From Blattamonas nauphoetae (Eukaryota; Preaxostyla; Oxymonadida), in contig JARBJD010000131.1 of assembly GCA_033064195.1 (NCBI GenBank), positions 62,001 to 126,000 on the forward strand: a stretch of 64,000 bases of DNA, read 5' to 3'. The notes below the pieces were generated by a model. It saw only the letters and a list, made by a program, of their open reading frames with translations. It searched no databases and was not told the origin of the DNA. Every line of letters begins with the position of its first letter. The first letter of the stretch is position 1. Shown in pieces: positions 11,601-21,394 of the stretch. The translations under genes and the position numbers were made by a program.

Positions 11601-11913
11601 CCCATGGAGTTGAACCAATGAACTCAAACATGATGAGGATGTTCAATTAACTCTTCTTCTTGGACGCAACGGAATATAAAACACAGAAAAGAGAAAATGT
11701 GAAATGGTGGAAGCGAAGGGTGAAATGAAATGAAAGATTATTCTCTTCTTTCGTTCGATTTCGCCGAACGGGTTGTGGTCGAAGGGAGCCGTCTCCTGAA
11801 CGGCAAAGAGGATTGTACGACAAAGGCGCAAACGATGCAGTTGGAGGCAGCGGAAGTGGAGATGAGGAGGGTCACATATTGTGAGGTCGAGGGGCGACGA
11901 AGCTGTTCTGCTG

Positions 11914-12972
11914 CTATTCCAGTTTTTTCACGTTCATTCCGAGCATATTGTTCCATTTGATGTCTGTTGTGGCTATTTCTTGTCCGTTATCTCCTCCAAT
12001 ATCGTTTTTCAACCGCTGTTCAATTATGTCTTCGATGCCCTCCATTTTCAGTGATCGAAGAAGTATATGATGTCGCTCAAGTGCTTCTCCGCTGGCGTTC
12101 ATCCGGGCGTGCTGGGTGATTGTATGTACAAACAGTGAACACCAGATCGCCTCGTCGAAATCGACAACGGTCATTGTGCTTGTGAGTGTGAGACATACGG
12201 GCAGATTCAGAACAAACACCAGAGTTGGTTCATAATAGGGAGAGACGTCGAGTAGTTGAGGAAGTAGAATCATGTAGTAATACAACTGAGTGTGATGCTT
12301 AATTGAATAATGGTTTGCACAGATATGGCGAAGATACGCTTCCGATGGCAAGAGAACTTGATTGTGTACGGTTTCACGAAGTTCTTGCTGTTCATTGGCA
12401 TCGTGTAGTTGAAGAGTTTCAAGTGAATGATTTGTCGATTTTTGTATTGAGTTGTAGAGGATGCCGAGGAGAGAAGAGTGAACTTCCTCGGCACATGTGA
12501 AGGGAAGAGAGAAGAGGTCGAGAGAGGAGATGATTTGTGGGATGAGACCATCCTTGACGAGTTTGAGAATGGTGTTGTTCGATGAGCGAAAAGCCAAGTC
12601 TCGAACGAATGTCATGGCTGCGTTCAAAACTGGTTTACTATGTCCTGAAATCAGTTCAACTATCGATTCAATAAAATCTCTTGACGATTCTGGAAGGGAT
12701 GACGGAACAATCCCTGATATGAACGAATCGACATCATTCGCAGAGTCTAGCTTGATCTGTTCTAGAAACGACACCGCTTTGTCTTCCAGTGAAGGATCTA
12801 ATGCTGGTTCGTTCTTCACCATCTGAACAAGGGAACAGTAGATCGTCGATCGGTCTGAAACGGAGTCGATTTGTTGTCCATCCCAGTCCAAGAATGCTGA
12901 AGGGTCAATGAAACATGAATTACGAAGAAGGAACAAACCAGAGCGAGTAGTCTCCGATACGGACTGATTCAT
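11914..12972 (-). CDS. HEAT/armadillo-like lineage-specific protein (full-length paralogue)
   Basis: A single-exon frame of 352 residues from ATG (MNQSVSETTR) to TAG. It is rich in amphipathic helices: an N-terminal FLDW box, EPALDPSLEDKAVSFLEQI, SSRDFIESIVELISGHSKPVLNAAM, a central FTCAEEVHSSLLGILYNSI, and a C-terminal LERHHILLRSLKMEGIEDIIEQ ending at WNNMLGMNV. The spacing of helices suggests an alpha-solenoid scaffold or adaptor. Residues 27-145 align with the truncated copy at 1.6-2.0 kb, so this is one member of a multicopy family. After the TAG, 13 more codons run in frame to a TGA; nothing shows that they are used. Function unknown. Confidence 0.75.
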   Translation of the reverse strand: MNQSVSETTRSGLFLLRNSCFIDPSAFLDWDGQQIDSVSDRSTIYCSLVQMVKNEPALDPSLEDKAVSFLEQIKLDSANDVDSFISGIVPSSLPESSRDFIESIVELISGHSKPVLNAAMTFVRDLAFRSSNNTILKLVKDGLIPQIISSLDLFSLPFTCAEEVHSSLLGILYNSIQKSTNHSLETLQLHDANEQQELRETVHNQVLLPSEAYLRHICANHYSIKHHTQLYYYMILLPQLLDVSPYYEPTLVFVLNLPVCLTLTSTMTVVDFDEAIWCSLFVHTITQHARMNASGEALERHHILLRSLKMEGIEDIIEQRLKNDIGGDNGQEIATTDIKWNNMLGMNVKKLE

Positions 12973-13202
12973 TTGGACAGGCGTCTCCCTTTCTTGGACC
13001 TCGTGAACAAAAAGAAAGAATGGGCTCTAGCTAGCTGAATGGTTTCAACGATGGGAGATTTCTTGGAAAAGAAGTCAATCTAAGAAATAAATGTCATCCA
13101 CAAACAGAAAAACGACGGGATCATGATATCAGTCGTGATCCGACCCAGATCAAATTCCAAAACTCAAAGGTTCTCGATTGCTTCACACTTGGACTCTTTG
13201 AT

Positions 13203-14978
13203 ATGAGAGAAATCATAACTTTACAGGTTGGCCAATGTGGAAATCAAAGTTTGCATCTTTTCACTTCCGATTCATTGACATCTACACGAAATTTTGCACT
13301 CAACACTATTTTAAGTTGGAAAGGAATTCTGGACGAAGATGTCAGCGGAACATGGAATATCGAAGGAGGGTGTTGTGGAGCATCCCGAAGTGCAGGCGAA
13401 TGACCGAAAGGACGTGTTCTTCTATCAGGTTTGTTTCCCAGTCATCATTCTCACAGGTTTTGCATGTTTGCAGGCGGACGATGATCGTTATGTTCCCAGA
13501 TCGATCTTGGTTGATTTGGAAGGTACGGTGTGACTCTTTTCTGAAGTTATTGATTTGTTCAATTTCCTGTCAGGTTTTGGACACAATTCGAACATCGGAA
13601 ATGGGCCGCTTCTACAACAGTGAAAACTTTTTCATGCCAGAAACATCGCGCGAAGGAGGTGGAGCCGGAAATCTGTGGTCATCTGGGTACGACCAGGCCG
13701 GCGAAAGTCACACAGGATTGTTTGAAAATATTGATCGAGAAGCGGAAGGTTGTGATAGTCTCGAAGTGTGTTTTGTTTGTTGTTGACTTTTTAGGGATTT
13801 ATTTTGTGTCATTCACTCGCGGGAGGAACTGGGTCGGGATATGGATCGTATTTGTTGGAGAAGTTGAGAGAGAGATACCCAGACAAACTTATTCAAACAT
13901 ACTCTGTCTTTCCTGCTCCAGACGGTTCAGATGTTGTTGTGCAGACATATAACTCGATATTGACGATGCAAAGACTGATCGAACATGCTGACGCGACTGT
14001 TGTCTTGGACAATGTCGCCCTAAATCAAATCGCCGAAGAGAAGCTGAAACTTACACAACCAACAGTTGTCGATCTGAACGAATTCATCTCAACAGTGATG
14101 GTGTCATCAACAGGTATTTCTCTTTTGTCATTCTATCTCTTTCTTGGATCCTCTTTCTTAATCTCACTCATTTCTTACATGTCTTCTGCTTGTCTCGCAG
14201 CCACGATGAGATTCCCAGGGTACATGTACAACGACCTTGGAGGAATTATTGCCTCGCTCGTTCCAACGCCTCGCTGCCACTTTCTGATGACGTCATACAC
14301 TCCTCTTGCTTCTCAGAATGCAGTATGATCCCCTTCTCCACTCATGAAGTCAATTTTTTCTTTTCAGCAACAAGCGATTCGGAAGACCTCTGTTCACGAT
14401 GTCATGCGTCGACTGATTGAACCGCACAATCTGATGGTGTCATGTTCCCGAAGCGAGGGTGTTTACGCATCGATCCTGAATATCATCCAGCCGGGGTCAG
14501 CAAACTCCTCAGACATCGACCAGACAGCGATCCACAAATCGCTTCAACAACTCCGCGCGAAGCAACGGGTGAAGTTTGTTCCTTGGTGTCCCGCATCAAT
14601 CCAAGTGGCAGTGGCCAAACGGAGCCCATTCATTGAACAATCGAGCCGTGTGAGTGGACTTATGCTGGCAAATCACACATCGATCACCACGGTCTGTTTC
14701 TCACTTTCTTCGTCACTCTATTTCTTCCATCTATTATTTGACTTGCAGCTATTTGAGAAAATCTTGAAAGATTTTTGGACTATGCTGAAAAACAAAGCAT
14801 TCTTGTTCAAGTACGCAGAGTCCAACGTTATCAAAGCGAATGAAAAAGAGTTCGACGATTGCGGGTGTGAACATTCTTCTTCTTGTTATTCCTTTTCAGA
14901 AACGCTGTGGCGTCATTAATCTCGGAATATCGAGCAATGGAGGATCCATTGTATGGCAGTCTCACTCCAATCCAATAA
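13203..14978 (+). CDS. TUBG: Gamma-tubulin
   Basis: Nine exons: 13203-13248, 13316-13428, 13474-13527, 13574-13765, 13795-14113, 14201-14322, 14368-14691, 14749-14864 and 14900-14978. All introns are GT-AG, 29-87 nt, and phases close exactly to 454 residues, the usual gamma-tubulin length. The protein begins [20 protein letters not shown]. It has the gamma-specific [12 protein letters not shown] and [12 protein letters not shown], the GTP-binding [15 protein letters not shown], then [18 protein letters not shown] and [14 protein letters not shown]. The product nucleates microtubules in gamma-TuRC-like complexes at basal bodies and spindle poles. The TAA stop lies at the conserved end. It has no internal TAA or TAG. 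The fourth intron (13766-13794) is only 29 nt. Confidence 0.97.
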
Positions 14979-15890
14979 CTTGTCCAAACACATGGGCGAT
15001 TCTAAATGAAAGGTCGCCTCCGTTTTATCTCCGTCCCCACTCTATATATCGTAAAGAAAACAGCAGAGTTCACATAAACATCCTCTCTCTCCCCGTTTAA
15101 GGTTTGAATTACCAGATTTTCCCATTTTCACTCACTTTTTTCCAGATTCCAAGTTCAGGTGACTCCTTCTTCATCACACGGTATTCATTTGTCAGATTCG
15201 TGATTGAACCGACCTAATACCGTGCATTACATGTGATTCTCCTGGTTTGTGTCATATATTTCGTTCACACTGACAGACACTCAGCACTTTTTTGAGGCGA
15301 GACAGATTGTTTCTCACAGCCAGAAGACAATCTGTACACTTGCACTGTGTGATATTTTCTCCAGTTTTCACTCGCGATCGGAACTTTTTCACAAATTTCT
15401 CGTCTTATAGATCACAAACGGGCACTGACTCTTTGTTCGCCCTACTCTTCCTCTAATTCCCATCAAATACCGTTTTGAATCAAGAGATACCTCAAAGCAC
15501 CTCTGTTAGACATGTTCCGCCAATCTTGAAGACTAAATTCATCATGATTGTTGATTTTGCCATTCAGAACTTTTCGTGTCTTTTTCTACAATAGATGTCT
15601 TTGTGTTGGTTCTCTCACACAGAATGAGCGTTTTATGTAGTTTTCCATCGTTTCTCTGTTTTCGAACAGATTCTGTGACAAAAAGTGTGCACTATTGTCT
15701 TCAACAAAAAAGGACGATATCGAACGCGATCGAACTTAAAATTCAATAATTTCCCTATTTCTTGTCTACTGAAATAAAGAACGGTAATTGGGCAAAAAAT
15801 GAATTTTTGGGACGCACATTAGTGTTTTGCGACCTTTCAAAGAGACGCGATTCTGACGACATTTTCTCTGATATTTATCTTTTGATCATC
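14979..15890. other. Intergenic stretch downstream of gamma-tubulin
   Basis: About 900 bases of AT-rich DNA with no coherent reading frame, splice-consistent exon or repeat that I can see. It ends at the left target duplication of element E5. Confidence 0.6.
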
Positions 15891-15898
15891 AAGTAATC

Positions 15899-16380
15899 GG
15901 CACGAGTGGACTTTCTGGGCCAAAGGTGATCGAGGGGTGTTGTGACTTTAGTGTTCAACTAGGCTATTCTCTCGTAATAATGTGACAGATAAAGTTGAAA
16001 ATCCGTATTCGTTTTGAAATAGTGTGCATAGTGTCGAGATCGTCTCAGAGGATGTGATGATCATTCGATCATGTTTGATGAGGTCGATCGGCGAACTATA
16101 TCTCTTCATCTTTACGCTTTCTTGAATCATTTCAACATTATGACTGGTATTTTGAGATTTTTTTTCAAAACATTGCGATTGATCATGATTTATCGTGAAG
16201 TGACAATCTACTGCAGTTCTCCCTTCAAGACACCAATTTTTGGGAAGTGAACGTGCGGCGCGTTTGGCCTAGCGGTAGCCAACCCCTCTGTCGACTGTTG
16301 TGCTCGGGGTTCGACTCCCGCCGAGCACAACTTTTTTGCCACTACTTAGAGTTTTTTGGCCCAGAAAGTCCACCCTTGCC
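15899..16380. mobile_element. Element E5: 482 bp non-autonomous TIR element (MITE)
   Basis: The left end GGCACGAGTGGACTTTCTGG matches the inverse of the right end (GGCAAGGGTGGACTTTCTGG when reverse-complemented), with GGCCAAA continuing in both. The octamer AAGTAATC abuts both ends (15891-15898 and 16381-16388). This is a clean 8-bp target duplication, as in hAT elements. No transposase fits. The interior carries a tRNA-like A/B-box cassette with a T-run. Confidence 0.88.
16258..16337 (+). other. tRNA-like Pol III cassette inside E5
   Basis: TTGGCCTAGCGGTAGCC matches a tRNA D-arm/A-box, and GGGGTTCGACTCCCG contains a perfect B-box (GGTTCGACTCC) at tRNA-like spacing. A T6 run, a usual Pol III terminator, follows about 20 bases later. 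Acceptor and anticodon stems do not form a full cloverleaf. Instead TTGTGCTCGG pairs with CCGAGCACAA around the B-box, giving a 10-bp hairpin. I therefore call it a tRNA-derived or SINE-like transcription unit and not a functional tRNA. Confidence 0.55.
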
Positions 16381-16388
16381 AAGTAATC

Positions 16389-17600
16389 CTTGATACATGG
16401 ATGTGTTGATGCTGTCTGTCGGATATGTGTTGTCTTTCTTCGGTGATTTGATTGAAAACAAATATTTTGGGCTTTCAAAAAATGAATTAGCGGAACGTGT
16501 CAATGAACGGTTTTCTCATCATCCTCGCTGTCTTCCTTTCACCACACTCTCACTTCACTAATCCCCTGACCTCATTTCGATCACTTCTAAGCACTGACAC
16601 GAAGATTGGAATCGACACAAATTCTTCCAAATATAGAGTCTTGCAAGTCAACAATTATGATGTGTAGCGGACGGACAAGGCACCAGATCTTGAGGACAGA
16701 GGACAGAGGTCTTGTCCGATTCAGAAACTCAGCTTTTCACGCGTTCATTTCATCTGAATTCACCTTCTCTCTACTCGTTGCCCTCTCCGTGTCTCCATTC
16801 TGTTCGGTAATTTACCGGAGAATGCTTCAAAATGACTGAAAAATGAAACTCCACCGCACAATGTGTTCATGCAATTATTTGACTATATAGAGGAAGCTGA
16901 TGTTTCGAAATTCATTCATCCCTATCGAGTATTGTTAAAACGGGCGTTAAAGTGAGTGAAAACCGGTTTGGTGGCGAATTACGAGCTTCCGGAATTCTGT
17001 CCTTCAAACTCCTAATTAGGAGTTTACAGGACGATCGGCCCAAGAGAGGACAGAGTAGGACAAAATCGGACAAGCACCTTATATTTTCACTGTAACTTTC
17101 TCTCAATTAGTTCATCCACCTTCTATACTTATCTCGAAATAGGACAAATCGGACATGTCCTGTCCTGTCCTGTCCGATTGATCTGATCCACTCACCCATG
17201 CCAAGTTGTCTTCGTCAGCTCTTTTCTATCTGGTCATCTTATCCCGCGATTTGAAGTTCGGCCTCCATTCAACACTTCTTTTGTCCCGTGATACCTCATT
17301 TTAATCTCCGTTGAAGTAAAATTTGTGGAGATCTTCGCGACTCGTCATTCACTCTCCTATTCTCAGTCAATGACAACAAAATCAGTTGATAGATGCAAAT
17401 CACAACATATTAGTGTGTGATTCCACTGTTTTTACTCTTTTCTCCGTTTACTTCTCTTCATTAGTCTAGACTTTGTGTCTTGTTCAAATCCAGATATGAT
17501 CTAGACCGAAATAAATGAGATATTGATGATTCAGGATCTCAATATGCCTCTCCATTGTTTGTACCCTCGTATTTTTCTATTTCCCTTTATTGATTTGCAG
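16389..17600. other. Intergenic stretch with GGACA-rich patches
   Basis: No convincing gene. Short clusters of GGACA/TGTCC words occur at about 16,670-16,725, 17,025-17,065 and 17,140-17,175 (GTCCTGTCCTGTCCTGTCC). Similar words recur at 19,770-19,820. They might be subterminal repeats of a degraded element, but no matching ends or target duplication were found. Confidence 0.45.
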
Positions 17601-17618
17601 TAGATGTCTTGATCACAC

Positions 17619-18951
17619 TTGACGTACCAAACATGCATCTTCATTCCACTTGTCTTGTGCACCAACGTGGCCCTTCCCATCCTCATTTTCTTCCTCAGAC
17701 GATTCCCCCAATATCTAATCCTCGCTGGCATCGCACTATCTCTCCTCCTCTTCCTACACTCCATCTTCATACTCCCGTTCTTCACTGACTCAGCCAACGC
17801 CTCATATTCCGCAAAGTTTGCTGATTTCGCTGCCTTCCATCTCATTGGAATGATATGCTCATTCGATGGCAACGACAAGACACGACTGAATACCGTCATG
17901 CTGATCGTTCGGGCACTCACCTTTCTAGGCGTTTCCGTGGGAGTGTTCTCCCTCTCTCGCTCTTTTCCCGCTCAAAATGGGGCGTTAGACCGAATGAACT
18001 CATTCCTGTCTTCCGCAACACGGTTCATGATGAGATTTCAGCGATCCAATCAAACACCCACTGGTCTCCCCGAAAGTTCTAAAATGCCCTCTTTCCCAAG
18101 CATCAGCTATGAAAACCCCAGCAAAATGAGCGGTAGAGCTAACAATGATCTCGATGCCTAAGACAAACGGATTAAACACCGATCGCCCACCAGACCTACA
18201 CAACTCTCTTTTGATGGTGATACTCAGCTCAACTGTATTCGAACTACGCAGCAAAGTTGATATGGATGAAATGAGAAACGCCGAATTGCACACACCGACT
18301 CTTAAACCGGATGATCCAACCAAGTCGTTGGTGTCACATGTCATCCCCACCCATCCCACTCCAAACGGCTCTTTCACATCCGTAATGCCATCTTCTCTCC
18401 AACCTGCTCCGACTCCTTCATTACTCGGGCCTTCGCAAGTCCAAACGAAGCCACCAACGGTCAAACCAGCATCATCACCCATTCCTGTCACCCTCTCCGT
18501 CAAAAACCAAAAATCACCCGCAAATTCCCGCACAATCAGTCCACATGTGTCTGTGTGTGATCAGAGCGGTGTTGTAACTCAACCAATCAACCCAACCACG
18601 CCGAGACCTCCAAATTCCGGCCACTATCTCAAGTCGAAGATATAGAACGAACAGCTCTCAAGGAAAGTTCCAAAATACACAAGTCCGAGTCAAGTGCAGG
18701 AAGCTATCAAATATCTCTCAGTGAAAGAACTTCGCAAGAATCGAGAGTGTGTATCTCTTGCTGAATCGATCCTGACCAATGCTCAGAAAGAAAAGCGAGT
18801 GTTCAGGGTAGACAGAACATGTCCGGAATCACCTTCAAAGGAAAACATGGATTTAAATTGTTTACAGCGAGACCGAAAATCGAACACTCCTTCAACTGAC
18901 TACCTCTTCCTCAATCCACCTTTTCACCTCTGCCCAACCACCCTGCTCTGA
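17619..18951 (+). CDS. Multi-pass membrane protein with long polar tail (frame-broken)
   Basis: From about 17,620 the frame encodes three or four hydrophobic helices (LPILIFFLRRFPQYLI, LAGIALSLLLFLHSIFILPF, TVMLIVRALTFLGVSVGVF), then a polar segment to about 18,160. Polar Pro/Ser/Thr-rich coding resumes in another frame near 18,240 (RSKVDMDEMRNAELHTPTLK). It crosses an in-frame TAG at about 18,643 into NEQLSRKVPKYTSPSQ and a charged region (IKYLSVKELRKNRE) up to about 18,900. A TAA also precedes DKRIKHRSPTRP in the first frame. No good intron explains the frame change. The 5' end is unclear: no ATG precedes the first helix in frame, and an upstream exon is possible. Family not recognised; likely damaged or missing introns. 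Confidence 0.4.
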
Positions 18952-18970
18952 GATGAACAGTGCTGTTCCT

Positions 18971-19413
18971 GTCATCTGCTCGCTTCTCCGCACGATCGCC
19001 TGCTCGCTTCTCCGCTCGATCGCCTGCTCGCTTCTCCGCTCGATCGCCTGCTCGCTTCTCCGCTCGATCGCCTGCTCGCTTCTCCGCTCGATCGTCTGCA
19101 CGCTTCTCCGCACGATCGCCTGCTCGCTTCTCCGCACGATCGCCTGCTCGCTTCTCCGCTCGATCGCCTGCTCGCTTCTCCGCACGATCGTCTGCACGCT
19201 TCTCCGCACGATCGCCTGCTCGCTTCTCCGCACGATCGCCTGCTCGCTTCTCCGCTCGATCGCCTGCTCGCTTCTCCGCACGATCGCCTGCTCGCTTCTC
19301 CGCTCGATCGCCTGCTCGCTTCTCCGCTCGATCGCCTGCTCGCTTCTCCGCTCGATCGCCTGCTCGCTTCTCAGCTCGATCGCCTGCTCGCTTCTCCGCA
19401 CGATCACATTCTC
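18971..19413. repeat. 24-bp minisatellite, about 18 units
   Basis: Head-to-tail copies of CGCTTCTCCGCTCGATCGCC plus TGCT, with T/A variation at the CTCGATCG/CACGATCG step and occasional GTCTGCA variants. The 24-base period keeps all frames open, so repetitive frames of about 160 codons appear on both strands (RRSEQAIE units on minus). These are by-products and not genes. Each unit contains the palindrome CGATCG. Confidence 0.95.
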
Positions 19414-19430
19414 CCTTCTCCCCTGATTTG

Positions 19431-19952
19431 TGTTAACAAACCTCCCAATGCTGCTCCCGTTATCACTCGTTTCTCTTCCGTTCTTTCCGTCACAGATTGA
19501 GATAGTGATATCAAGGCGAAGAAGAGTGATTGTCTCATCTCAGCTCCTTTAAGTTCCTTCTACCTTCTTTCATATTCTGTCTTTCATAATATTGCATCAC
19601 AAACTCAATATTCGAGATGATTCTGTTCGTGATCAACCCTTAATGTGATTTGTTGGATCGGCATCCTTATTGGTCACGTATTGTTGCAAAATCATGTCAA
19701 AATCTGTCTTAAAATGTCCTTTTATCACCATAAATGTCAAAAACTCGCAAGTTTCTCTCAGTTTCAAAAACGGACAAGAAAAAGAGAAGGACGGACAAAA
19801 AGCGAGGAGGACAGGACAACTTCACATCATAAGTCAACAAAAATGTGGTGATCTCCTCGAAGATCCAGATCAGATCAGAAAAAGTGTCGCTGATTGGCCC
19901 TAAAACAACATTATTGTTCCAAGAACAGAATTCGCCAAGTTGAGAGCATGTT
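19431..19952. other. Stretch between minisatellite and receptor pseudogene
   Basis: AT-rich, with short frames that show no family features. A GGAC-rich patch lies at 19,770-19,820. An N-terminal signal-peptide exon for the downstream receptor gene would be expected here, but I could not find one. Confidence 0.4.
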
Positions 19953-20466
19953 GTGTGGTCTCTGAACGAACCGTCAGCAAAACGAACGTCGCCCGCATCT
20001 CCAGACTCCAGTGATTATCGAGCAATTACCCCGATTTTCATGTTTGATATTACGAATAGCACATTTTCTATGTCTGGAGTACACGTGATCATGAACTCGA
20101 ACGAGCAATCAGTGTGCTCAATTGCTGGGTCGATTGTGCGGTTTTTGGACAGTTGGATCACCTCAAGCTGCGATATTTACCCGTTCGTGATCAGAACATC
20201 GGAACATTACGGATTACCTGTAGAATCGACCATCGTCATTTCGAAGATTCATCGCCGCTCGCCAACCAACTCGATTGGACCTTTTGTTGGTTTGGCGGAT
20301 CCACACCCACAAATGGACTCCTCTGCATCTGCTAACTGGCCTGATTTGCCAATATCCGAAATGGAAGGGATTACCATCGTTGGAACCGATCTCTCGCTCG
20401 AATCTCAGCATTTGATGTCAACCACTGGCCCTCTGTTCTCATTTGGCATGTCTGAACAAGAACTCT

Positions 20467-21394
20467 GGCATGGGTTCGGATGGTAGGTCGAAGTTCGGAT
20501 CGTAGGTCTTTCTCCTTTTTCATGCTAAATTGAAGAGTTCAAAATGCAGAAAGATCACGATACAGTGACCAGGGTGAAAATACACACGATTTGAAAATTT
20601 CATCCATTCATAAATTCAACTCGATGGAACAGATGATCAACCTGCTGATTCAAAGTTTGTCACTTTTCTGTTCCTATGAGATGATACTGACAATAAACGT
20701 CAAATATTCACATTTAATTGATGATTTAATGGAGGATTGCGACATGATGAGTGAAAATTGGAGAGATGAGAAATGAAAACGAAACACTTTCGTGATGGGT
20801 CAAAATTTCGTTTTTCTTTCTCATTGTCAATTCATCATGTGAATTATAGAAATATCACGCCTTAAAGGTGAATTTGAAGGGAATGTAATATGTAAAAAAG
20901 AGATGTACAACATAGTCGAAGCAGAATCGATGATCATTGTATCATCCACAGATTTGACACTATATCTTGCTCGATTCCTAACTTTCACCCTCAATGTCAC
21001 TCATTTATAGCATATTAACTGCATTTTCCGTTTTATGATCCAGTTTGACGACTAGAAATAGAAAAGCGAGTCAACTTGAAAGTGGACAGATCTGACTATC
21101 AAGGATATTTCGTCAACATTAGTCACACAAATCTCGACCATTTTGATACGATGTTTAATATATGTTCCCTTTCACTCTTCCTTCATTTGTTGCTCTCTCA
21201 TTTTTTTGTGAAAACGAGTTGAAAACAAGTAGATCAGAGTCAAACAGTAAAACATGTCGTCAATTTCATCTTCACAACACCCAAAAATGCGTCTCAATCC
21301 ATTTCATCCCAATGACCTACCTGCCGAACTCAGACCTACATTCCGAACCTTTGACCTACATGCCGAACTTCAACCTACGTACCGAACCCATGCC
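20467..21394. mobile_element. Element E2: 928 bp TIR element inserted in the receptor gene
   Basis: The left end GGCATGGGTTCGG and the right end CCGAACCCATGCC are perfect inverses. Both continue into alternating GTAGGTC and AGTTCGG words, so about 50 bp are inverted-repetitive. The octamer AGAACTCT abuts both sides (20459-20466, 21395-21402), an exact 8-bp target duplication. The interior is AT-rich with no transposase: a non-autonomous hAT-like element. Its GGCATGGG start resembles the TAGGCATGGG end of E4. Confidence 0.9.

Noticed and set aside
16258-16337. Functional tRNA gene
   Set aside because: A and B boxes are good, but acceptor and anticodon stems cannot pair into a cloverleaf; kept only as a tRNA-like cassette.
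17531-17920. Basic 129-codon minus frame
   Set aside because: It is antisense to the hydrophobic helices of the plus-strand membrane protein; its Arg/Lys-rich composition is the shadow of that coding.
18971-19413. CRISPR-like array
   Set aside because: Units are contiguous 24-bp repeats without unique spacers, in eukaryotic DNA.
18953-19436. Long repetitive reading frames of about 160 codons on both strands
   Set aside because: They are produced by a 24-base tandem repeat, a multiple of three, that happens to lack stops. No unique flanking coding supports them.
16660-19820. A further TIR element bounded by GGACA-rich patches
   Set aside because: GGACA/TGTCC words cluster at 16.7, 17.15 and 19.8 kb, but no matching ends or 8-bp duplication could be aligned.
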